Source: Nocardioidaceae bacterium (GTDB lineage Bacteria > Actinomycetota > Actinomycetes > Propionibacteriales > Nocardioidaceae). From it: a DNA stretch of 14,670 nt. Of this stretch, positions 8,363 through 14,670 are shown in pieces (position 1 is the first letter of the stretch; each line of letters starts with the position of its first letter). The translations under genes and the position numbers were made by a program. The notes below the pieces were generated by a model. The model saw only the letters and a list, made by a program, of their open reading frames with translations, had not been told where the DNA came from and did not search any database. The stretch covers positions 1 to 14,670 of the forward strand of contig JACCVA010000203.1 of the NCBI GenBank assembly GCA_013698435.1, written 5' to 3'.

Positions 8363-8857
8363 TCAGCGCTTGCTGTACTGAGGAGCCTTACGGGCCTTCT
8401 TCAGGCCAGCCTTCTTGCGCTCCTTGATCCGGGCGTCGCGGGTGAGCATGCCGGCCTTCTTGAGCGACGGCCGGTTGGCCTCGACGTCGGTGGCGTTGAG
8501 CGCACGCGAGACACCGAGACGCAGGGCACCGGCCTGACCGCTGGCGCCGCCGCCGTGGATGCGAGCGATGACGTCGTACTGGCCGACGAGGTGAGTGAGC
8601 ACGAACGGCTCGTTGACCAGCTGCTGGTGCAGCTTGTTGGGGAAGTACTCGTCGAGGGCGCGGCCGTTGACGACCCAGGTGCCCGTGCCGGGCACGATCC
8701 GCACCCGGGCGACTGCTTCCTTGCGACGGCCGGTGGCACCGGCAGGCGCGATGTTGACCGCGCGCGCGGTCTCCTCGGACGACGGCGCGCTCTCGGTGGT
8801 GTACTCGCTGGGCGCGTCGAGCGTCTCGTCGACGGTGGTGTCGGTGGTCTCAGCCAC
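8363..8857 (-). CDS. rpsI: 30S ribosomal protein S9
   Basis: This 164-residue S9 has a conserved core from GRRKEAVARVRIVPGTG (about residue 43 on) and the hallmark C-terminal tail ending KKARKAPQYSKR, which reaches towards the ribosomal P site. The first ~40 residues are rich in Thr, Ser, Glu and Asp; such an acidic extension is known from actinobacterial S9 and explains the length above the usual ~130. The start is GTG, with GAGGAA at 8863-8868 five bases before it. It follows rplM after 33 bases, the near-universal L13-S9 pairing, and precedes glmM by 9 bases, so all three are probably one transcript. Confidence 0.98.
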   Translation of the reverse strand: MAETTDTTVDETLDAPSEYTTESAPSSEETARAVNIAPAGATGRRKEAVARVRIVPGTGTWVVNGRALDEYFPNKLHQQLVNEPFVLTHLVGQYDVIARIHGGGASGQAGALRLGVSRALNATDVEANRPSLKKAGMLTRDARIKERKKAGLKKARKAPQYSKR

Positions 8858-8862
8858 GGGTG

Positions 8863-8868
8863 TTCCTC
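8863..8868 (-). promoter_or_regulatory. Ribosome binding site of rpsI
   Basis: GAGGAA on the minus strand sits 5 bases before the GTG start of rpsI, in the 33-base rplM-rpsI gap. It supports the GTG at 8857 as the start. Confidence 0.7.
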
Positions 8869-8890
8869 ACTTCAGCCTGCTGGGCGGATG

Positions 8891-9334
8891 TCATTGCGCT
8901 ATCTGGGTGATCTGGAACTCGCGCGGCTGCTGGGCCTGGTGCGGGTGGCTGGGTCCGGCGTAGACCTTCAGCTTCGTGAGCAGCTGACGACTGAGGCGGT
9001 TCTTGGGGAGCATGCCCCAGACCGCCTTCTCGATCGCCCTGCGCGGGTCTTTCTCCAACAGGTCGCCGTAGGCCGTCGACCGCAGACCGCCCGGGTAGCC
9101 CGAGTGGCGGTACGCCAGCTTGTTCTCGCGCTTGCTCCCCGACAGGGCGACCTTCGACGCGTTGATGACGATGACGAAGTCTCCGCCGTCGACGTGCGGT
9201 GCGAACGTCGGCTTGTGCTTGCCGCGCAGGAGCGTCGCGCACTCGACGGCGAGGCGTCCGAGGACGACGTCGTTGGCGTCGATGACATGCCACTCACGCG
9301 TGATGTCGCCTGGCTTCGGGCTGTACGTGCGCAC
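8891..9334 (-). CDS. rplM: 50S ribosomal protein L13
   Basis: L13 is an early-assembly protein of the large ribosomal subunit. From the GTG at 9334 the protein is 147 residues, begins VRTYSPKPGDITREWHVIDA (initiator valine read as Met) and ends FQITQIAQ, matching actinobacterial L13 in length and at both ends. The core includes VVLGRLA, LLRGKHKP, HVDGGDFVIVINA and YRHSGYPGG. The frame stays open upstream, with an ATG at 9367, but those extra residues do not look like L13; AAAGG lies 8 bases before the GTG at 9334, while no Shine-Dalgarno precedes 9367. It is the first gene of rplM-rpsI-glmM, read from the promoter at 9399-9428. Confidence 0.97.
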   Translation of the reverse strand: MRTYSPKPGDITREWHVIDANDVVLGRLAVECATLLRGKHKPTFAPHVDGGDFVIVINASKVALSGSKRENKLAYRHSGYPGGLRSTAYGDLLEKDPRRAIEKAVWGMLPKNRLSRQLLTKLKVYAGPSHPHQAQQPREFQITQIAQ

Positions 9335-9398
9335 GTCGCTAACCTTTGTCTCGTTCGGTGATGTCATATGGTCGGCCGATAGGCACAACCGACCGCTC

Positions 9399-9428
9399 AG
9401 AATACCCGGGCGCCTCACCTGCGGTCAA
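9399..9428 (-). promoter_or_regulatory. Sigma-70-type promoter of rplM-rpsI-glmM
   Basis: On the minus strand, TTGACC (9423-9428) and TATTCT (9399-9404) are separated by 18 bases. The boxes are close to the housekeeping consensus. Transcription would start near 9392 and leave a leader of about 58 bases before the rplM GTG. Confidence 0.75.
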
Positions 9429-9438
9429 AACGGTGCGG

Positions 9439-9478
9439 AGTCGGCTGCGGCAACCGCTCCACCGGGTGGTCCCCGACT
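9439..9478. repeat. Nested inverted repeats between the divergent rplM and gltA promoters
   Basis: AGTCGG (9439-9444) pairs with CCGACT (9473-9478). The space between holds a small hairpin, GCGG-CAA-CCGC (9447-9457), and an 11-bp palindrome, CCACC-G-GGTGG (9459-9469). The block sits upstream of both -35 boxes, so it is placed for a regulator binding site or cruciform. In GC-rich DNA such pairs can arise by chance. Confidence 0.35.
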
Positions 9479-9479
9479 T

Positions 9480-9507
9480 TTGTCATCCCGAGACCGGGGC
9501 TTAGGTT
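9480..9507 (+). promoter_or_regulatory. Candidate gltA promoter
   Basis: TTGTCA (9480-9485) and TAGGTT (9502-9507) are 16 bases apart, about 45 bases before the gltA start. The -35 is good and the -10 moderate. The predicted start of transcription is near 9514. Confidence 0.45.
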
Positions 9508-9540
9508 GGTAGCGGTCTCCGTCGAGGGGCCCCGACCCGA

Positions 9541-9545
9541 AGGAG
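9541..9545 (+). promoter_or_regulatory. Ribosome binding site of gltA
   Basis: AGGAG lies 6 bases before the GTG at 9552, in the context GAAGGAGAC. It fixes that GTG as the gltA start. Confidence 0.8.
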
Positions 9546-9551
9546 ACCGTC

Positions 9552-10883
<1,332 letters not shown>

Positions 10884-10920
10884 CCAAGCCGCGGCGCCGC
10901 GCCATGCGACGAGGACCTGA

Positions 10921-12579
10921 GTGAGGCGGCGCGGCAGGGCCGTCGCGGGACGGCTGCTGAGGCGGGCCGGGTCGCGTCGGCGTACCCCTGCCACACCCAT
11001 AGGAGATGCCATCGCTGCGCACGTCGCGCTCACCGCTGGACCGCTGGGAGACGACCGGTTCGTCAACCCGGTCGGCGAGGGTGCGGACCCGCACGTCGTG
11101 CGCGACGGCGACCGCTTCTTGTGGTGCCAGAGTGAGGGCAACGTCGGCGTCGCGATCTGGGTCTCCGACCGGCTCTCGTCGATGGGGCACAAGCACGTCG
11201 TCTGGTGGGCACCGAGCGAGGGACCCTACTCGCGGGAGGTCTGGGCGCCGGAGCTGCACCAGCTCGACGGGCGTTGGTACATCTATGTTGCCGCCTCGGA
11301 CGGCCACAACCGCAACCACCTGACCTACGTCCTCGAGTCCGCCGGCGACGACCCACTGGGCCCGTACGACGACGTCCACGGCCCACTGTGGACCGGCGAC
11401 GGCACGCCGGGTGCCGGCGAGAACCGCTGGTCGATCGACGTCACCGTCCTCCAGCACGGTGACAAGAGGTACGCAGTCTGGTCCGGCTGGCCCGACGCCG
11501 ACCAGGACCTCCAACACCTCTACATCGCCGAGATGGTCTCACCGACCGAGCTGGTCGGCCCGCGGGTGATGCTCTGGGAGGCTGGCTCGCACCTGTGGGA
11601 GCGCACTGAGGAGACACCTCAGTCGCGCGGACTCCTCGAAGCGCCCCAGGTGTTGACGCGCGGCGACCGGACGTTCCTCGTGTACTCATGTGCCGCCTCG
11701 TGGCTGCCCACCTACAAGCTCGGGATGCTCGAGCTGACGGGGGCGGACCCGCTGGACCCTGCGGCCTGGACTACCTTCGACGAGCCGGTCTTCTCCGCCA
11801 GCGAGTCGACGTACGGTGTCGGCCACGGCAGCTACGTGCAGTCCCTCGACGGCGAACAGTGGTGGCACATCTTCCACGCGAAGCGCGACCGTGGTTTCGG
11901 CTGGCGGCGGGCGCTGTACGTCCAGCCGCTCGGGTGGGGCGACGACGGCACGCCGTTGTTCGGGACACCGGTCCCGGCCGGTCTGCCGCTGACTGTCCCC
12001 GCCGGCACGCAACAACGCCGCGACAGCGCCCCGCATACCTGGCAGCTGGCGGCCGACGACGCGCTTGCCGCGTTCGACTACTACGGGCACCACCAGTTCG
12101 TGGAGGAGACTTCCGACGGCGTGCACCTCGGCCGGGTGCCGGCGGCGCCGATCAATGACTACCGCAGCGGCGAGAAGGTGGTGATGCGCGACGGTCGCTA
12201 CAGCGACCTGACGCTGAGCACGACGCTGCGCTTCGTCGACGGCGACCGGCTGGCAGGAGTGCTGTTTCGCGTCACCGGCGCCGCCGTCGGATACCGCGCG
12301 CAGCGCGGGTACTTCGCGGGAATCGCACGAGGTCCCCGTGCACTGGTGCTTGGCAAGACAGACGGCCGGTCGTGGATCCTGCTGGCCGAGACGCCGCTGC
12401 AGGTCGACCCGGCGGGCGAGCAACGCATCGACGTGCGCGCGCTTGGCGACCACATCGCGGTGAGGTGCGGACCGGCCGGTCTCGACGCGCACGACGGGGA
12501 CTACCCACACGGGTCGGTGGGGCTGCGAGTCGTCGACACGCACGCCGTCTTCACCGGGCTTTCAGTGGTGCCCGGCTGA
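10921..12579 (+). CDS. GH43-like glycoside hydrolase with C-terminal beta-sandwich
   Basis: This 552-residue protein looks like a five-bladed beta-propeller glycosidase of clan GH-F, close to family 43 (arabinofuranosidase/xylosidase type). The likely catalytic residues are base D56 in EGADPHVVRDG, the pKa-modulating D173 in RWSIDVTVL and acid E240 in LLEAPQVL. Also typical are REVWAPELHQLDGRWYIYVAA and a final blade with GHGSYVQ and HIFHAK. Residues from about 360 form a second domain resembling a concanavalin A-like or DUF1080-type beta-sandwich. There is no signal peptide: the first 22 residues are arginine-rich and lack a hydrophobic core, so cytoplasmic action or a misplaced start is possible. 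GTG at 10921 is the only usual start before the catalytic Asp, with GAGGA 5 bases upstream. Substrate is unknown; neighbouring gltA gives no clue. Confidence 0.8.
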   Translation: MRRRGRAVAGRLLRRAGSRRRTPATPIGDAIAAHVALTAGPLGDDRFVNPVGEGADPHVVRDGDRFLWCQSEGNVGVAIWVSDRLSSMGHKHVVWWAPSEGPYSREVWAPELHQLDGRWYIYVAASDGHNRNHLTYVLESAGDDPLGPYDDVHGPLWTGDGTPGAGENRWSIDVTVLQHGDKRYAVWSGWPDADQDLQHLYIAEMVSPTELVGPRVMLWEAGSHLWERTEETPQSRGLLEAPQVLTRGDRTFLVYSCAASWLPTYKLGMLELTGADPLDPAAWTTFDEPVFSASESTYGVGHGSYVQSLDGEQWWHIFHAKRDRGFGWRRALYVQPLGWGDDGTPLFGTPVPAGLPLTVPAGTQQRRDSAPHTWQLAADDALAAFDYYGHHQFVEETSDGVHLGRVPAAPINDYRSGEKVVMRDGRYSDLTLSTTLRFVDGDRLAGVLFRVTGAAVGYRAQRGYFAGIARGPRALVLGKTDGRSWILLAETPLQVDPAGEQRIDVRALGDHIAVRCGPAGLDAHDGDYPHGSVGLRVVDTHAVFTGLSVVPG

Positions 12580-12589
12580 CAGCATTTCC

Positions 12590-12644
12590 CCGATTCGTCC
12601 GACCCAGGATGGCAACTCGCAGCGGCGGGAGCCGGACGAATCGG
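12590..12644. repeat. 12-bp inverted repeat between convergent GH43 and ABC-F genes
   Basis: CCGATTCGTCCG (12590-12601) and its exact complement (12633-12644) flank a 31-base loop. It fills most of the 72-base gap between two convergent stops, where it could end or stabilise both messages. Neither side has a real T-run (AAAA follows on the + strand), so it is not a standard intrinsic terminator. Confidence 0.55.
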
Positions 12645-12651
12645 AAAACGC

Positions 12652-14358
12652 CTAACGGGCACGCAGCACGCGGCCCTCGTCCCAGACGGGCTCGTCGGAC
12701 TCGTAGACCGAGCCGTCGGCGCCGAAGACCAGGAACCGGTCGAAGCCGCGCGTGAACCAGCGGTCGTGCGTGACCGCGACCACGGTGCCCTCGAACGTCT
12801 CGAGCCCCTCCTCGAGCGCCTCAGCAGACTCGACGTCGAGGTTGTCGGTCGGCTCGTCCAGCAGCAGCAAGGTGGCCCCGGACAGCTCCAGCAGCAGAAT
12901 CTGCAGCCGGGCCTGCTGTCCGCCGGACAGCGACTCGAACTTCTGCTCCGAGGCGTGCGCGAGCTCGTAGCGATCAAGCGCGCGGGCGGCCTGCTCCCTT
13001 GGCATGCCGGCGCGCCCACGGCCGTCCAGCCCGGTGTCGCCGCGGTGCAGGATCTCCAACAGCGTGCGGCCGATCAGCTCCGGGTGCTCATGGGTCTGCA
13101 CGAACCAGCCCGGGCGTACCCGGGCGCCCAGCCGCGCACGACCTGAGTGCTCGACCGGTTTGATCGGCACCTCGCTGACCGGCCGGTGTTCGACGTCGGG
13201 ATCAGACCCGCCGGCGGCGAGCAGCCGCAAGAAGTGCGACTTGCCCGAGCCGTTGGAGCCGAGCACCGCGACCCGCTCGCCGTACCAGACCTCGAGGTCG
13301 AACGCCTTCATCAGCCCGGTGAGCTCGAGCCGCTCGCAGATGACGGCACGCTTGCCGGTACGCCCCCCCTTGAGCCGCATCGTGACGTGCTGCTCGCGTG
13401 GCTGGTTCTCCGGTGGTCCGGCCTCCTCGAACCGACGCAGCCGCGTCACGGCTGCCTGGTAACGCGATGCCATGTCTGAGTTGTAGGCCGCCTTCTGCTT
13501 GTACATCAGCATCAGCGCCCGCAGCTTCGCGTGTTCCTCGTCCCAGCGTTTGCGGAGCTCCTCCAGCCGGGCGAACCGGTCGCGCCGCGCCTGGTGGTAG
13601 GTGGTGAAGCCGCCGGGATGCACCCAGACGGTGTTGCCGGCGGCGCCGAGCTCGACCGTGACCACCTTGGTGGCAGTGTTGTTCATCAGCTCGCGGTCAT
13701 GGCTGACGAACAGCACCGTCTTCGGCGACTCCAGCAGACGCTCCTCCAGCCACAGCTTGCCGGGCACGTCGAGGAAGTTGTCGGGCTCGTCGAGCAGCAG
13801 CACCTCGTCGGGGCCACGCAGCAGTGCTTCGAGCACCAAGCGCTTCTGCTCACCCCCGCTGAGCGTTCGCAGGTCGCGGTACTTGGCCCTGTCGTAGGGC
13901 ACGCCGAGCCCGGCGACCGTGCAGACGTCCCACAGCACCTCGATGTCGTAGCCGCCGGCATCGGACCACTCCGACAGCGCCTCGGCATACTTCATCTGGG
14001 TCTTCTCGTCGTCAGCCTCCATCATCGCGACCTCGGCCAACTCGACGCGGGCCGCCGCGGCTCGCACCCGCGGTGGAGCGACGCACAGCAGCAGGTCGTG
14101 GACGGTCTGGCCGTCGGTGGCCTGGGTCAGCATCTGGCGCATGACGCCGAGGCCACCGGACCGGGCGATGCCGCCGGCGTGCGGCTGTAGGTCGCCGGTG
14201 ACGAGGCGGAGCAGCGTCGTCTTGCCGGCCCCGTTGGCACCGACCAGCGCAACTTTGGCGCCCTCCCCTACGCGAAACGAGACGTCGTCGAGCAGCACCC
14301 GGCCGTCGGGCAGCTCGAACCGGACACCGGAGACGTCGACGTGACCCACAGCCGCCAT
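12652..14358 (-). CDS. ABC-F family ATPase (two NBDs, ribosome-associated type)
   Basis: The 568-residue soluble protein has two ATP-binding domains and no membrane segments, the ABC-F layout. NBD1 has Walker A GANGAGKTT (40-48), signature LSGGE (166-170), Walker B LLLDEPDNFLD (D190, E191) and switch H220. A charged, helical linker (about 250-325) corresponds to the P-site tRNA interaction region. NBD2 has GSNGSGKSH (367-375), LSGGQ (477-481), LLLLDEPTDNLD (D501, E502) and H531. Both catalytic glutamates are present. ABC-F proteins act on the ribosome, either in translation quality control or in resistance to ribosome-targeting drugs; sequence alone does not decide which. ATG at 14358 was preferred because the NBD starts straight after it; GTG at 14349 or ATG at 14391 are alternatives, and none has a good Shine-Dalgarno. 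It lies 49 bases after an oxidoreductase gene on the same strand, probably co-transcribed. Confidence 0.93.
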   Translation of the reverse strand: MAAVGHVDVSGVRFELPDGRVLLDDVSFRVGEGAKVALVGANGAGKTTLLRLVTGDLQPHAGGIARSGGLGVMRQMLTQATDGQTVHDLLLCVAPPRVRAAAARVELAEVAMMEADDEKTQMKYAEALSEWSDAGGYDIEVLWDVCTVAGLGVPYDRAKYRDLRTLSGGEQKRLVLEALLRGPDEVLLLDEPDNFLDVPGKLWLEERLLESPKTVLFVSHDRELMNNTATKVVTVELGAAGNTVWVHPGGFTTYHQARRDRFARLEELRKRWDEEHAKLRALMLMYKQKAAYNSDMASRYQAAVTRLRRFEEAGPPENQPREQHVTMRLKGGRTGKRAVICERLELTGLMKAFDLEVWYGERVAVLGSNGSGKSHFLRLLAAGGSDPDVEHRPVSEVPIKPVEHSGRARLGARVRPGWFVQTHEHPELIGRTLLEILHRGDTGLDGRGRAGMPREQAARALDRYELAHASEQKFESLSGGQQARLQILLLELSGATLLLLDEPTDNLDVESAEALEEGLETFEGTVVAVTHDRWFTRGFDRFLVFGADGSVYESDEPVWDEGRVLRAR

Positions 14359-14407
14359 GATCCGGCACGGCGAGGCGTTCGCGCACCCCATTTCAGGCGG
14401 CGGCGCC

Positions 14408-14670
14408 TCAGCCCTTCGCGTCGAGCGCCTTGAGCGCCTCCTCGATGGCACGGTGGAACGTCGGGTACGCGTAGATCATGGACAGCAGCCGCGCGGTCGG
14501 CACCTCACCGTGGACAGCAACGGCCAGCGCCGACAGCACCTCGCCGGCGTACGGTCCGGCGACGCAGGCGCCGACGAGGACGCCACGGTCGGCATCCTCG
14601 ATCACCTTGATGAACCCGTCGTTGCCCTCGGCATGGATCCACCCGCGCGTCGACGACGTGAGGTCGGTGA
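14408..14670 (-). CDS. FAD/NAD(P)-dependent pyridine nucleotide oxidoreductase, C-terminal fragment
   Basis: Only the last 86 residues are in the window; the gene continues past base 14670. The segment WIHAEGNDGFIKVIEDADRG, then VLVGACVAGPYAGEVL and the end MIYAYPTFHRAIEEAL, is the dimerisation domain of the class I pyridine nucleotide-disulfide oxidoreductases (dihydrolipoamide dehydrogenase, mercuric and mycothione reductase relatives). In true disulfide reductases the C-terminal motif reads HPT with a catalytic His; here it is YPT (Tyr at visible residue 68). That suggests a quinone-reductase or transhydrogenase-like member rather than a disulfide reductase. The redox-Cys motif would lie outside the window, so this stays open. 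It is the upstream neighbour of the ABC-F gene on the same strand, 49 bases away. Confidence 0.88.
   Translation of the reverse strand, partial: TDLTSSTRGWIHAEGNDGFIKVIEDADRGVLVGACVAGPYAGEVLSALAVAVHGEVPTARLLSMIYAYPTFHRAIEEALKALDAKG

Noticed and set aside
6968..9361. 797-residue plus-strand open frame opposite glmM, rpsI and rplM
   Set aside because: It spans three well-recognised minus-strand genes. Long antisense frames are expected in GC-rich coding DNA, and its sequence resembles no protein family.
9335..9418. N-terminal extension of L13 from upstream starts
   Set aside because: The added 28 residues do not resemble L13, the promoter -10 box lies within this stretch, and the GTG at 9334 gives the standard 147-residue protein.
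10890..10901. Palindrome CGCGGCGCCGCG after gltA as a terminator
   Set aside because: It can form only a very short stem and has no T-run; at this GC content such palindromes are common.
14395..14408. 5-bp hairpin at the end of the oxidoreductase gene as a terminator
   Set aside because: AGGCG-loop-CGCCT is short, overlaps the stop codon and has no U-run on the minus strand.

Overview
The window is chromosomal DNA from a high-GC actinobacterium. The evidence is strong GC bias at third codon positions, frequent GTG starts, the rplM-rpsI-glmM gene order, a ribosomal protein S9 with the acidic N-terminal extension typical of actinobacteria, and an L13 of exactly 147 residues. A Propionibacteriales or Streptomyces-like lineage fits, but the genus cannot be fixed from this sequence alone. 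No rRNA, tRNA, insertion sequence, CRISPR array or phage gene was seen.

Left part (1-2803, + strand): the end of one ABC exporter half-transporter, then a second complete one that starts inside the first (17-bp overlap). They look like the two halves of a heterodimeric exporter; the second has a degenerate signature motif (VSFGQ). Next (2926-6927, + strand) is a 1333-residue secreted M36 (fungalysin-type) metalloprotease with a propeptide, an extra beta-rich segment, the HEYTH/ESWSD zinc site and three accessory beta domains. It ends at a strong bidirectional hairpin (6956-6984) shared with the convergent glmM.

Middle (7004-9334, - strand): the housekeeping cluster rplM-rpsI-glmM (L13, S9, phosphoglucosamine mutase), read from a good sigma-70-type promoter at 9399-9428. 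A 217-bp divergent region separates it from gltA (type I citrate synthase, + strand). Thirty-seven bases after gltA lies a GH43-like glycosidase with a C-terminal beta-sandwich.

Right part (12652-14670, - strand): an ABC-F ATPase, preceded by the C-terminal end of a FAD/NAD(P) oxidoreductase that runs off the window. A 12-bp inverted repeat sits between the convergent GH43 and ABC-F genes.

The genes fall into independent units: export pair, secreted protease, translation/cell-wall precursor operon, TCA-cycle enzyme with a glycosidase, and an oxidoreductase/ABC-F pair. I found no convincing new multi-gene system. The points most worth a second look are the asymmetric ABC pair, the protease architecture, the GH43 start region, the structured rplM/gltA intergenic region and the His-to-Tyr change in the oxidoreductase.
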